From positions 62,001-126,000 of the forward strand of contig NZ_CALPCU010000001.1 in NCBI RefSeq assembly GCF_943193085.1: DNA of 64,000 nucleotides, given 5' to 3'. The translations under genes and the position numbers were made by a program. This DNA comes from Vermiculatibacterium agrestimuris (lineage in GTDB: Bacteria > Bacillota > Clostridia > Oscillospirales > Oscillospiraceae). Positions 7,470 to 17,600 of the stretch are shown here, piece after piece. The notes beneath the pieces were generated by a model, which made no database searches, was not told the DNA's origin, and saw nothing but the letters and a program-made list of their open reading frames with translations. Within the stretch, counting starts at the first letter, position 1; each line of letters begins with the position of its first letter.

Positions 7470-9386
7470 TTATGTGGGAGGCAGGATCTCGGTGTAGGTG
7501 AGCAGACGGTAGAGGAGGTAAGCCGCTTCATCCCGTGTGGTGGGCTGGGTGGAGACGATATTTGCCGGATCGTCCCACAGCAGATTCAGGGAATTGCCGA
7601 AATAGCCTTCCTGGCTCTCCGCCAGGAGCCAGACCGAGGACTTGGCCCAGCCGTCATAGCCCGCCAACGCTTCACTTTCCAAAGCGCTGCTTGGCATGGC
7701 GGCACTGTCCTCATAGAGGAACATATTGAGCCGCTGGGCCAGACGGCCCATGACGGTGATGAACTGTTGGTGGTCGATGGGCTCCTCCGGCAGAAACAGG
7801 TCGTGACCAATGCCCTTTACCAGCCCCATATTGCTCACGGCGATGACGGCAGGGGCGTACCAGGCGTCGTCAGAGACGTCGGTATAAGGGCTTGGATTTT
7901 CAGGTATGACGCAATTAAGGGCGGAGGCAAGAATCTGGCACAGCTCAGCCCGGGTCAGGGTGTCCGCCGGGTGATAACTGCCGTCGCCTACGCCCTGAAG
8001 CATATCATAGGTCTTCAAAATGCTGAGGGCCTCGGCATACCGGGACTGGTCGTGATCGGTGAAAAGGGGAGCCTCCACCTCCAGCCCGACCTGAGCGCCG
8101 GCCTGGACGGCGGTGGCGTCCAGCCAGTTGTTGTCTCCCTTGCTCAGCCACACTCCGGCGGAAATGGGAAGGGCTTCCAGCAGGGCCAATAGCGCCTCGG
8201 GAGTCTCCTGGGCGGCGGTTGTCAGGTTGAGCTGCCAAAGGGCGCCGCCCAGATCGATCTGAAGGGTGTCGTCCCCCTGTCGAGGGACGCTGTCCGCCAG
8301 CAGAAGAGCCACGTCAGCGGCCAGGCGTTCGTCCATCAGCAGATCGGGGATCACGCCGATCTGGTCGGTAGTATTGCCGGCGGGAGAAAAGAAGCGGTGA
8401 GAGGTGATCTTGAGGGCGTCTCCGTCGGCGAAGAATCTGGGGAAGGAGCGTTTGGTCAGCACGGTTTGCGCCACGCCCTTACCGTAAGTGCGGCCTCCGA
8501 TGATGAGGCCCCGGCTATAGGATTGAATGGCGGCGGTGAAGATCTCCGCCGCGCTGGCGGTATTCTGATCTACCAGCACGATGACGGGGGCGTCAGTGGC
8601 GGCGTCGTTTTCGTAGGGGTGATACTCATAGTTTCCGACTCCGTCCCGGAAGTAGAGAAGGTCGCCCTCGCCGATGAAGAGGCCGGCGGAGTCCACGGCA
8701 GCGTCGGTGGCGCCGCCCAGGTTGGTGCGGAGATCTACGATCCACACATCGGCTTCGGCGCCGTAAGCGTCAATGGCGTCCCGGAAATGGCCATAGGTCT
8801 CCTCACCGAAGGTATCACAGTCGATGTAGCCGATGTGGCCGGCCAGAAGGTCGCTGCTGGTGGCAGGGACGACTACGATGTTCCGGGTGAGGGTGACAGT
8901 GCGCCGGGCGCCGCCGCGCAGATAGGTGACCTGCACCTTGGAGCCCACCTCGCCCTTGAACCAGTCGGAGATCACGTCCTCGTCCGGCTCTTTCAGAACA
9001 TCCTGACCGTCCACCGCCACAATAATATCGCCGGCCTGGAGCCCGCCTGCCTCGGCGGGGGAGTCCGCCATAACGCCGCCGAGCAGAAGCCCGTTTTCGG
9101 TGTGGGAGTAGGAAATGCCGACGCCGACCAGGGTGGAGTCCTGCATGGTGGCGGCAAAAGCGGCGTAGTCCTCGGCGGTGAAATACTCCGTATAGGGATC
9201 CCCCAGGGCTGCCAGCATATCCTCGATAGTGGGCTGTTCCAAAACGGACTGAGGCACCTCATCGATGTAATAGGTCTGGAGGAGCTGCGCCGCCTGCTTG
9301 GGCGTGAGGGCCTGTGCGGCGGGAAGGGCCAGCAGGGAAAGGGCAAGCGCCGCGGCGGTGAGACGGGAAGCAATATGTCGATTCAT
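7470..9386 (-). CDS. Secreted PDZ/S41 C-terminal processing protease with SLH-like repeats
   Basis: 638 residues. ATG 9386 is preceded by GGAGG, and it gives a clean signal peptide (RHIASRLTAAALALSLLALPAAQA). Then come a helical region with LGDPYTEYFTAEDY, a PDZ domain (about 75-150, with SPAEAGGLQAGDIIVAVDG), and the S41 core with the catalytic serine in NTASAAEIF and the lysine in TYGKGVAQT. The C-terminal third (about 490-640) carries S-layer-homology-like units (YTDVSDDAWYAPAV, TRDEAAYLLYRLL), which could hold it to the cell wall. CtpA-type proteases of clostridia act in envelope or spore signalling; the substrate is unknown. Confidence 0.85.
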   Translation of the reverse strand: MNRHIASRLTAAALALSLLALPAAQALTPKQAAQLLQTYYIDEVPQSVLEQPTIEDMLAALGDPYTEYFTAEDYAAFAATMQDSTLVGVGISYSHTENGLLLGGVMADSPAEAGGLQAGDIIVAVDGQDVLKEPDEDVISDWFKGEVGSKVQVTYLRGGARRTVTLTRNIVVVPATSSDLLAGHIGYIDCDTFGEETYGHFRDAIDAYGAEADVWIVDLRTNLGGATDAAVDSAGLFIGEGDLLYFRDGVGNYEYHPYENDAATDAPVIVLVDQNTASAAEIFTAAIQSYSRGLIIGGRTYGKGVAQTVLTKRSFPRFFADGDALKITSHRFFSPAGNTTDQIGVIPDLLMDERLAADVALLLADSVPRQGDDTLQIDLGGALWQLNLTTAAQETPEALLALLEALPISAGVWLSKGDNNWLDATAVQAGAQVGLEVEAPLFTDHDQSRYAEALSILKTYDMLQGVGDGSYHPADTLTRAELCQILASALNCVIPENPSPYTDVSDDAWYAPAVIAVSNMGLVKGIGHDLFLPEEPIDHQQFITVMGRLAQRLNMFLYEDSAAMPSSALESEALAGYDGWAKSSVWLLAESQEGYFGNSLNLLWDDPANIVSTQPTTRDEAAYLLYRLLTYTEILPPT

Positions 9387-9435
9387 AGGCTTGTGCCTCC
9401 AAGAGAAGGATACGTTCATTTTAATATCATAATCC

Positions 9436-9470
9436 AAAATGCCGCCGGGCACAATCCCCGGCGGCATTTT
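9436..9470 (-). terminator. Terminator after xth
   Basis: AAAATGCCGCCGGG (9436-9449) pairs perfectly with CCCGGCGGCATTTT (9457-9470). Read on the minus strand, the GC-rich stem ends in TTTT, as expected downstream of xth (stop at 9506). Confidence 0.8.
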
Positions 9471-9505
9471 GTCACCTATTTGTTAATTTTCTGCCTCCAA
9501 GACAG

Positions 9506-10261
9506 TCAAACATCCAGCCGGATGGAAACAGGACAATGGTCGCTGCCGTAAATGTCGGTGTGGATGGCGGCGTCAGTGAGCCGATCCCGCAGCCGATGGG
9601 AGATGAGGAAGTAGTCGATGCGCCATCCGGCATTATTTTCCCTGGCGTGAAAACGGTAGCTCCACCAGGAGTAGGCTCCTGTCAGGCCGGGATTCAAATA
9701 ACGGAAGGTGTCGGTGAAGCCGGCGGCCAGAAGCTGGGAGAATTTTTCCCGCTCCTGATCAGAAAAACCGGGATTTAAGTGATTGCTTTTCGGATTTTTC
9801 AGGTCGATCTCCTCGTGTGCCACGTTCAGATCGCCGCAGACGACCACCGGCTTTTTCTCGTCCAGGGCGAGGAGGTAGGCCCGGAAGGCGTCTTCCCAGG
9901 CCATGCGGTAGTCCAGCCGTTTCAGCCCGTCCTGCGCGTTGGGTGTGTAGACGGTGACAAGATAGAAATCCTCAAACTCCAGGGTGATGGAGCGGCCCTC
10001 TCCTACATGGTCGTCATCACCAATATCGTAGGATACGCGCAGGGGCGTCAAACGGGTGAAAACGGCGGTGCCGGAGTAGCCCTTCTTCTGGGCGGAGTTC
10101 CAATACATTTGGTAACCAGGCAGGTCAAACTCTGCCTGATGGGCCTCCATTTTGGTCTCCTGCAGGCAGAATACGTCGGCATCCAAGGCGAAAAAGCTTT
10201 CTAAAAAGCCCTTTTTCAGGCAGGCCCGCAGGCCGTTAACATTCCACGAGACAAATTTCAT
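9506..10261 (-). CDS. xth: Exodeoxyribonuclease III (AP endonuclease)
   Basis: Cuts at abasic sites and trims 3' ends in base excision repair. The 251-residue product is of normal length and has all hallmarks of the exonuclease/endonuclease/phosphatase fold: WNVNGLRACLKKG at residue 6, the metal-binding glutamate in CLQETKME, VVCGDLNVAHEEIDLKNP, and the C-terminal WRIDYFLIS and SDHCPV motifs with the catalytic Asp-His. Its ATG overlaps the comEC stop by four bases (ATGA), so it is translated with comEC. Confidence 0.93.
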   Translation of the reverse strand: MKFVSWNVNGLRACLKKGFLESFFALDADVFCLQETKMEAHQAEFDLPGYQMYWNSAQKKGYSGTAVFTRLTPLRVSYDIGDDDHVGEGRSITLEFEDFYLVTVYTPNAQDGLKRLDYRMAWEDAFRAYLLALDEKKPVVVCGDLNVAHEEIDLKNPKSNHLNPGFSDQEREKFSQLLAAGFTDTFRYLNPGLTGAYSWWSYRFHARENNAGWRIDYFLISHRLRDRLTDAAIHTDIYGSDHCPVSIRLDV

Positions 10262-12540
10262 TGCATCTGTTCCTCCTTTTGAATGATAAAGCTTGCCGTA
10301 CCCATCAGGTCAGTGCGGTAGATCTCACAGCCGGCGGCGCCCAGCCGCTCCATGGCCTCCAGAGCCGGGTGGCCGTAGGAGTTGTACCCGGAAGAGATGA
10401 CGGCCCGCTCCGGTGCGACAGCCAGGAGCAGTTCTTCCGATGTGGCGTTTTTGGAGCCGTGATGGCCCACCACAAGCAGTTCAATGTCCGGCAAGCTTTT
10501 ATACTTTACAAGCCTGCGCTCCACTACCGCGTCCATATCTCCGGTGATCAGCACGTCGAAGGAGCCGACGGTGCACAGAACGGACAGGCCCTCCTCGTTG
10601 GCGCTGCCCTTGCCCAAGGGCTCGTAGATGGAGAGAAGGGCATCGCCAAATGAAATGGCGGCATCCTCCAAAAGAAGTTCTACGGAGCAGCCGTGCTCTT
10701 TTGCCAAAGCCAGGATCTCCTGGCGAAGGGGATCCTCCGGGGTCACATCGGGAGCGATGATGAGGGACACATCGATCCGGGAGAGAAGCTCCGCTACGCC
10801 GCAGGTGTGATCGCTGTGGTAGTGGGTGAGTATCAGAGCGTCCAGGTGGGATGAACCCAAGGACTGTAGGTAATCTGCGGCCACATCGCCGGGATCGTCC
10901 CAGCTGTTGCCGCCACAGTCCACGAGTACGGCGTGTCCCCTGGAATAGAAGAGAGTGGAGGCACCCTGCCCCACGTCCAGAGCGGCCACAGTGAGAGCTC
11001 CGGTGAGGGTGGGATAGACATTCATCATCAAGGCGGCGCAGAGGGTGGGAAGCAGGGTGATGACGCAAACGGTGGGGCGCAGCCTCCGCCGGGAGAAGAG
11101 GTACAGAAGCGCTATGGCATAGGCGATCAGGAACCAACCCAGCAGATAGATTGAGGTGAGGGGAATGGAGGCGAAGGGTAAGCGGGAGAAGGCTTTTACG
11201 ATAAAGATCACCCATCGGGCGGGCCAGGCGGAGATCCAGGCCAGGATGGCCGCCGCACCGGGAAAACACAGGCCCAAAAGAGCGGCCAGAAGCCCGCTTA
11301 AAAACACGTCGGACACCGCCCACAGTGTGAGCAGGTTGGTCAATGGCCCTACAAGAGAGACTGAATGGAAATGAAGCGCGGCCAGAGGAGTGGTGAAGAG
11401 GAGCGCGCCCAGCGTGACGGCAAGGGAATCCACGCAATAAAGCAGAACCTTGCCTGCCAGAGAGCCGGGGAGCTTGTCCCATTTTGGGACGGCCCTATGC
11501 CACCGCTGACTCAGCGGTGTGGTGATGAGATAGATACCGGCAACAGCGGCGAAGGAGAGCTGTAAGCTGACGCTGGAGGCGGCATAGGGACAATGGAGCA
11601 GGAGCAGCGCCAGGACGGTGCACAGAGCGGTGGGACGATCCTCCTCCCGATTGAGCAAGGGAGCCAGCAGAGGAAAAGAACACATGAAAGCGGCTCGAAG
11701 GGCGGAGGGGGAATTTCCCGCCAGGGCGGCGAAAAAATAGACGATCAGAATGGTGAGGATAGCGGAGCGGCGGTTCATTTTACCCAAAAGCAGAGCCATC
11801 ATAGCCGCCAAAAAGCTGATATGGAGGCCGGATACCGCAACTATATGGGAAATGCCGGATCGCTGAAAGGCGGAATAGAGCCCGGTGGGCAGAGCGGATT
11901 TGTCCCCGGTGATGAGCGCGGTGACAAAACCGGCTATATCTGCTGGGAAAAGGCGGGCTACAGAAGCCTTCAGTTCATGGGCGGCGTACTGGGGCCAAAA
12001 TCGGGGCGGGATGTGTTCCGGCCGCTGGATCAAGGTCGGCTCCTCCTGGGCATAGCCCAGCAGATAGATACCTTTGGACTGATAGTAGTCTACGCTCTCG
12101 CCCCGGAGAAAGTCGGAGGGGGAAAGGTGTATGGCGCCGTAAATCTTATCTCCCGGCCTAAACTCCAGCGCCTCCGCTCCCGCATAGAGCTGTACTTTGG
12201 TGGAGCCTTCTCCCAGCCGTACAGGAAGGGAAGCGCCCCGGCTGGTGGGAGTGGGGAAGTCCAAGACCGTCATGGCAAAGGGTGGTTGGGATATATCTGC
12301 CAGAGCGTGGGCGGGAGCGCGGACAAAGTGGGCATAGAGGCCTGTCCACAAAAAGCCCGCGGCCAGTCCGGCGGCCAAAAGGGCGGCCCTTTGACGGGCC
12401 CCTCTGGGGAGTAGAAGGGAGAGGAGACCGCCCAGGGCGCACAAAAACCCTGCCGGAAGTCCGAGGGACTCCGGCAGAAGATAGACCGACAGAAAGACCG
12501 CCGCTGAAAAAGCGCAGGTCAGCCAGCACAGCTTACGCAT
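10258..12540 (-). CDS. comEC: ComEC/Rec2 family DNA-uptake channel protein
   Basis: A 760-residue membrane protein with the full ComEC layout: N-terminal helices, an OB-like DUF4131 region, the competence core with GISHIVAVSGLHISFLAAMM and GNSPSALRAAFM, more helices, and a C-terminal metallo-beta-lactamase domain with ILTHYHSDHTCG, ITGDMDA and VGHHGSKNAT. ComEC passes single-stranded DNA through the membrane during transformation. The ATG at 12,540 has no clear ribosome binding site of its own; it overlaps the stop of an 11-codon ORF that has one, which suggests coupling. xth follows with a four-base overlap. Confidence 0.9.
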   Translation of the reverse strand: MRKLCWLTCAFSAAVFLSVYLLPESLGLPAGFLCALGGLLSLLLPRGARQRAALLAAGLAAGFLWTGLYAHFVRAPAHALADISQPPFAMTVLDFPTPTSRGASLPVRLGEGSTKVQLYAGAEALEFRPGDKIYGAIHLSPSDFLRGESVDYYQSKGIYLLGYAQEEPTLIQRPEHIPPRFWPQYAAHELKASVARLFPADIAGFVTALITGDKSALPTGLYSAFQRSGISHIVAVSGLHISFLAAMMALLLGKMNRRSAILTILIVYFFAALAGNSPSALRAAFMCSFPLLAPLLNREEDRPTALCTVLALLLLHCPYAASSVSLQLSFAAVAGIYLITTPLSQRWHRAVPKWDKLPGSLAGKVLLYCVDSLAVTLGALLFTTPLAALHFHSVSLVGPLTNLLTLWAVSDVFLSGLLAALLGLCFPGAAAILAWISAWPARWVIFIVKAFSRLPFASIPLTSIYLLGWFLIAYAIALLYLFSRRRLRPTVCVITLLPTLCAALMMNVYPTLTGALTVAALDVGQGASTLFYSRGHAVLVDCGGNSWDDPGDVAADYLQSLGSSHLDALILTHYHSDHTCGVAELLSRIDVSLIIAPDVTPEDPLRQEILALAKEHGCSVELLLEDAAISFGDALLSIYEPLGKGSANEEGLSVLCTVGSFDVLITGDMDAVVERRLVKYKSLPDIELLVVGHHGSKNATSEELLLAVAPERAVISSGYNSYGHPALEAMERLGAAGCEIYRTDLMGTASFIIQKEEQMQ

Positions 12541-12568
12541 GGGCGTTGCCGATTCTTTTGTAATCCAT
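12533..12568 (-). CDS. 11-codon leader ORF coupled to comEC
   Basis: ATG at 12,568 lies behind GAGGTG and encodes MDYKRIGNAHA, then TAA. The stop overlaps the comEC start (ATGCGTAA). comEC lacks its own clear ribosome binding site, so ribosomes finishing this ORF probably restart at comEC. Alternatively this is the true, frameshifted 5' part of comEC or mere chance. Confidence 0.4.
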   Translation of the reverse strand: MDYKRIGNAHA

Positions 12569-12642
12569 GAAGATCACCTCAAAAGGCGGATAAAAGCAGG
12601 AGGAACGGAATTCAAGCTCACATTTGAAAGGAGGGGATGTAA

Positions 12643-12660
12643 GCCGCCCGAGAGGGCGGC
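12643..12660 (-). repeat. GC-rich hairpin downstream of the second Cys-rich gene
   Basis: GCCGCCC (12,643-12,649), loop GAGA, GGGCGGC (12,654-12,660). It follows the stop of the minus-strand gene at 12,669 but lacks a T-tract, so termination is uncertain. Confidence 0.4.
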
Positions 12661-12668
12661 ATTGGGGC

Positions 12669-12953
12669 TCAGACCCGGAAAATACGGGCCGCGGTGGAAG
12701 TGGTGCCGTTGACAGTAAAAATGGCCTGGTTGGCACCGTTGATAGCGCTCTCCCCGGCGTAGAAGGCGGGGTAGGAGACATAGACGGGGAACTGGGAGAG
12801 CCCGGAAAAGACGGGGCTATCGGGGAAGATGGGCAGAGTGGTAATGCCGTTGTCCGTATCGCAGCCGCAACCGCAGCCGCAGCCACAGGAACCACCGCAA
12901 CCACAAGAACTGCCGCAGCCGCAAGAGCTGCCGCAGGAACCACAACAAAACAT
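12669..12953 (-). CDS. Cys/Gly-rich small protein with a hydrophobic C-terminal half (94 aa)
   Basis: ATG 12,953 is chosen for the upstream GGAGGG. The product opens with about 32 residues made almost only of C, G and S (MFCCGSCGSSCGCG, then CGCGCGCG), then a non-repetitive tail of 60 residues (TTLPIFPDSPVFSGL, FPVYVSYPAFYAGE, NQAIFTVNGTTSTAARIFRV). The first part resembles the 49-residue protein at 364. The tail looks like beta-structured surface or coat material, but I do not recognise a family. It stands alone between glpK and comEC, both on the same strand. Confidence 0.6.
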   Translation of the reverse strand: MFCCGSCGSSCGCGSSCGCGGSCGCGCGCGCDTDNGITTLPIFPDSPVFSGLSQFPVYVSYPAFYAGESAINGANQAIFTVNGTTSTAARIFRV

Positions 12954-13028
12954 GAATAAGATCCCTCCGTTTGAAATGTGGTGGCCTTTGCCACAACCCA
13001 TCCTATGAGGAGGGGGGTGGAATGGTGC

Positions 13029-14516
13029 TTACCGCTCCGCCCAATCCAGACTGCGGTTTACCGCCTTATGCCAGCCGGCCAGGAGCGTTTCTCTGCGACC
13101 GCGCTCGATCTGAGGGGTAAAAATGGCGTCCTGCCGCCAGAGCTGGCGCAGTTCATCGGTGTCCCGCCAGAAACCCACCGCCAGACCCGCCAGACAGGCC
13201 GAGCCCAAAGCAGTGGTCTCCCGCACAACAGGGCGGCGGACGCTTTGACCCAATATGTCGGCCTGGAACTGGAGGAGGAAGCCGTCCCGGCTGGCACCGC
13301 CGTCGGCGCTGAGGTTGGTGAGCGGAAGGCCGGTGTCCTTCTCCATAGCGCTCACCAGATCCCGCACCTGGTAGGCGATGGATTCCTGGGCTGCCCGGAC
13401 GATGTGGGCCCGATTGGTGCCGCGGGTGAGCCCCACCAGACAGCCCCTGGCATACATGTCCCAGTGGGGCGCGCCCAACCCGGTAAAGGCGGGCACCAGA
13501 TAGACCCCGCCGGTGTCGGGGACGGATGCGGCGACGGTCTCGGCCTCCGAGGCCTCGGTGAGCAGACCCAGTTCGTCCCGGAGCCACTGGATCACGGCCC
13601 CTCCAGTGAAGGCGGAGCCCTCCAAAGCATACTGTACCGTGCCGTTTCGGGCCATGGCGATGGTGGTGAGCAGGCCGTTACGGCTCTCGCAGGGAGTCGT
13701 TCCCGTATTCATTAGCAGAAAACAGCCGGTGCCGTATGTGTTTTTAGCCTCGCCGGGGGCGAAGCAGGCCTGGCCGAAGAGGGCGGCCTGCTGGTCTCCC
13801 GCCATACCGGCAATGGGGATCCTAATCCCGGAAATATCGGCGTGACCTATCACGCCGCTGCACTCCACCACCTGAGGGAGGATCTCCCGGGGAATGTCCA
13901 GAGCCTGGAGGAGTGTGTCGTCCCAGCAGCCCCGGTGAATGTCGTAGAGCATGGTGCGGGAGGCGTTGGTGGCGTCGGTGACATGAACGGCGCCGTCGGT
14001 GAGCTTCCACACCAGCCAACAGTCCACCGTGCCGAAGAGAAGCTCTCCCCGCCGGGCCCGCTCCCGCCGGGGGTCGATTTTGTCCAGGATCCATTTCAGC
14101 TTGGTGGCGGAAAAGTAGGCGTCGGGTAACAGCCCGGTGGTTTTGCGGATGTGGCCTGTCAGGCCGTCGGCCTTTAGCCGGTCGACCTCTTCCGCCGTCC
14201 GGCGGCACTGCCAGCAGATGGCGTTGTATACGGGCACGCCGGTAGCCCGCTCCCACACAACGGTGGTCTCCCGCTGGTTGGCCACGCCGATGGCGGCTAC
14301 ATCCCGGGGCTTTACTCCGGACTGGGCCAGTACCTCCATCATCACCGCGTACTGGGAGGCCCAGATCTCCATGGGGTCGTGCTCCACCCAGCCCTCTCTG
14401 GGGTAGATCTGGCGCAGTTCCTTCTGGGCGGTGCTCACCAGGTTTTGGGCCCGGTCGAAGAGGATGGCGCGGGAACTGGTGGTGCCCTGATCCAATGTGA
14501 GGATGTATTTTCCCAT
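13029..14516 (-). CDS. glpK: Glycerol kinase
   Basis: ATP-dependent phosphorylation of glycerol to sn-glycerol 3-phosphate, feeding glycolysis and phospholipid synthesis. The 495-residue product has the FGGY-family signatures: YILTLDQGTTSSRAILFD at residues 4-21, the substrate segment GVANQRETTVVWE, WKLTDG, AGDQQAALFGQ, and GSAFTGGAVIQWLRD with the typical GlpK loop. ATG 14,516 follows GGGAGGGC; a start six codons earlier has no site. No glpF or glpD is next to it, and the gene is divergent from the glucan synthase. Confidence 0.95.
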   Translation of the reverse strand: MGKYILTLDQGTTSSRAILFDRAQNLVSTAQKELRQIYPREGWVEHDPMEIWASQYAVMMEVLAQSGVKPRDVAAIGVANQRETTVVWERATGVPVYNAICWQCRRTAEEVDRLKADGLTGHIRKTTGLLPDAYFSATKLKWILDKIDPRRERARRGELLFGTVDCWLVWKLTDGAVHVTDATNASRTMLYDIHRGCWDDTLLQALDIPREILPQVVECSGVIGHADISGIRIPIAGMAGDQQAALFGQACFAPGEAKNTYGTGCFLLMNTGTTPCESRNGLLTTIAMARNGTVQYALEGSAFTGGAVIQWLRDELGLLTEASEAETVAASVPDTGGVYLVPAFTGLGAPHWDMYARGCLVGLTRGTNRAHIVRAAQESIAYQVRDLVSAMEKDTGLPLTNLSADGGASRDGFLLQFQADILGQSVRRPVVRETTALGSACLAGLAVGFWRDTDELRQLWRQDAIFTPQIERGRRETLLAGWHKAVNRSLDWAER

Positions 14517-14648
14517 AGAGAGCCCTCCCGGCAAGAAAGATATAGACTATTATCGCTTTTTTCTGACGGAAAAGCAAGTGTATTTGCCCTTTGTATGAAA
14601 AGCGGCCCCGCTGTCAAAACTGGGGAGAGATGGAAGGGGGCACAGATC

Positions 14649-17600
14649 ATGGGGCTTTTAGAGCTGGGGCGAGAGCGGGCGGGAAGCCTTATCATAGAAG
14701 GTTGCCGATCCGGCCGTGGAATGGCCGGCGCGCTTCGCCGGGCGCTGAAACGCATTGAAAAGACCCGGCTGAAGCTGAGCGCCAGGGAGTGGGAACGGCT
14801 CCCGGTGGCGGTGGAATGGCTGTTGGATAACGCCTATTTGGCGCAGCGGGAGGGAAAAACGGCAGAGCAGGAGCTGAAGCGGGGAAAACGCCTGACCTGG
14901 ACGGGGAAGGAGACGCGTCTGGAGGCCCTGACCGCCGCGTTGGCCCAGGCCGCGCCCAAGGCAGGAGTGGAGGAGCTGGCGGCGTATCTGGCGGGAGTGC
15001 AGGAGACCCGGCCTCTCACTGAGGAGGAGCTGTCCCTCTTTGTTCCCGCCCTGCGGGGCGCGCTGTGCCTGCGTTTGGCGGAGTACTGCGGCGCTCTGGA
15101 GGAGCAGAGCGAGGCGCCGGGCCTTGCTGAGGCCATGGAGGGGATCTTCACCGGCCTGCGGACGCTGTCTACCGCCAACCTGGGGCCTCTGCTGGAGACA
15201 TCCAGCCCGGTGGAACAGACCCTCCTCCGGGATCCGGCGGGGCTCTATGGACAGATGGACGAGGCCACCCGCTCCCGCTACCGCCGCCAGGTCTGCCTTC
15301 TGGCCAGAAAGCACAACATGACGGAGGTGGAGGCCGCCCACAAAGCCTTAACTCTGGCGGAGCGTGGAGACAGGGAGGAGCGGCACATCGGCTGGTTTCT
15401 CTTTCGGCGGCCCTTGGGAGAGACGGAGAAGGGGCCCTCTGGGGCCTTGTACGTGGCCTGTATCCTGCTGCCCACGCTGTCCCTGGCTCTGTGGCAGGGC
15501 TTTCAGGCAGAGAGTTGGGCGCTCTTTTTCCTGCTGCTTTTGCCGGCCTCGGATCTGATGAAGAATCTGGTGGATTTTTGCGCCACTCGCTTGGTGCGTC
15601 CCCGGGGGGTGCCCCGGATGGCGCTGAAGGAGGGCCTTCCCCCTGAAGGACGGACGTTGTGTGTCATTGCGGGGCTTCTCACCGATGAACACAGTGGTGA
15701 CAGCTATGCCGCACTGTTGGAACGCTACCGCCTTGCCAATCGGGACTGCGGCAGCGAGCTCCGCTTCGGCCTGCTGGCTGACCTCCCCGACCGGGAGGCG
15801 CCCATGGGCGCGAAAGAGCGCCGCTGGGTAAAGCGCGCCAAGGAGGCCATAGACGCTCTCAATGAAAAATATGACGGGGGCTTCTACCTCTTTTTTCGCC
15901 AGCCGGCTTTTCAGCGCAGAGACGAGCGCTATGTGGGATGGGAGCGGAAGCGGGGCGCGCTGCTGGAGCTGATCCGGCTCCTTCGAGGCCGGCCCACCGC
16001 ATTGCGCATCCGTTCCGGGGACAGCCGGGCGTTGGCGGAGACAAAATATGTGATCACCCTGGATTCCGACACCGCCCTCAATGTGGGTACGGCCCGGGAG
16101 CTGGTGGGCGCCATGCTCCACCCATTGAACCGGCCCGTCGTGGACAAAAAGCGGCGAGTGGTCACCGAGGGCTACGGTCTTCTCCAGCCCAGGGTAGGGG
16201 TGGATCTGCGTTCGGCGAACCGCTCCCAGTTCTCCCGCATTTTTGCCGGCCAGGGGGGCATCGATCCTTACGGCGGAGCTTGCAGCGACGTGTATCACGA
16301 CCTGTTCGATCGGGGTACCTATACCGGCAAGGGCATCTTTGACGTGGAGGCATTTGCCCAGTGTCTGGACGGCCGGTTTCCCCTGGAGCGGGTGCTCTCC
16401 CACGACCTGTTGGAGGGGGCCTATCTCCACGCGGGGCTTTTGGAGGATGTAGAGCTCACCGACGGCTATCCCTATCGGGTCACCGGTTATTATTCCCGCC
16501 TCCACCGCTGGGTGCGGGGGGACTGGCAGCTGCTGCCCTGGCTGGGCCGCCGGGTGCGGGACGAGGCGGGGCGATTGGAGGAGAACCCGATTGCCTCGGT
16601 GGACAAGTGGAAGCTTTTTGACAACCTGCGCAGAAGTCTCTCCCCGGTGGCGACATTGCTGGCTTTGCTGCTGGGAATGTGCCTGTCTGCCCCGGCCTTT
16701 GGCTCGGCGGCAGCGCTGGCGGTGGTGTCGGCCTGGTCGAATCTGCTGCTGTCCGGGGCGGAGCTTGCCTTTCGGGGCGGAACAGGTCTTCGGAGAAGGT
16801 ACCACTCCACCATCATTGCCGGCTATGGTGGGATGCTCCTTCAAACCTTGGTGCAGCTCCTGTTTCTGCCCTACCATGCCTGGATCTGCGCCTCGGCCAT
16901 CTGCACTGCGCTGTGGCGGAGCTTTGTCAGTCACCGAAAGATGCTGGAATGGGTGACGGCGGCGGATGCGGAGCGGAAAAAAACAGGACTTCGCTCCGAC
17001 TTCCGGGCCCAATGGCCCGCCGTGGCAGTGGGGGCTTTTGCCATAGTGTTTGCGCGCTTTCCGGCGGGGGCGGCCATCGGCCTGGTATGGGCGGCGTCTC
17101 CCATTTTTGCCTGGGCGCTGTCCCGGCCGGTGCGGGAGAGAAAATCCGCCCCGGCAGAGGATCGGCCTTTTCTGCTTCACCAGGCGGGGCTGATCTGGAG
17201 CTACTTTCAGGACTGGCTCCGGCCGGAGGATCACTGGCTGCCCCCGGACAACATCCAGGAGAAGCCCTGGCTGGGCCCTGCCCGGCGCACCTCGCCCACC
17301 AACATCGGCATGGCACTTTTGAGCTGTGTGGCTGCCGCGGATCTGGAGCTTACAGGCCGGAGCGAGGCAGTGGAGCTGATCGCCCATATGCTGGACACGG
17401 TGGAGACCTTGGAAAAGTGGCAGGGTCACCTGTACAACTGGTATGATACCTCTGACTGTACCCCTTTGCAGCCCCGGTATGTCTCCACGGTGGACAGCGG
17501 CAACCTGCGGGGATGCCTTATCGCCTTGCGTGAGGCCCTCTACGAGTGGGGGGAGGGCACTTTGGCCCGGCGGGCGGAAGCGCTCTCCGATGCAATGGCG

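Noticed and set aside
12840..12950. Tandem GCAGCC/ACAAG-type repeats that look like a CRISPR or VNTR
   Set aside because: They are codons for the Cys/Gly block of the gene at 12,669-12,953, with no constant repeat-spacer structure.
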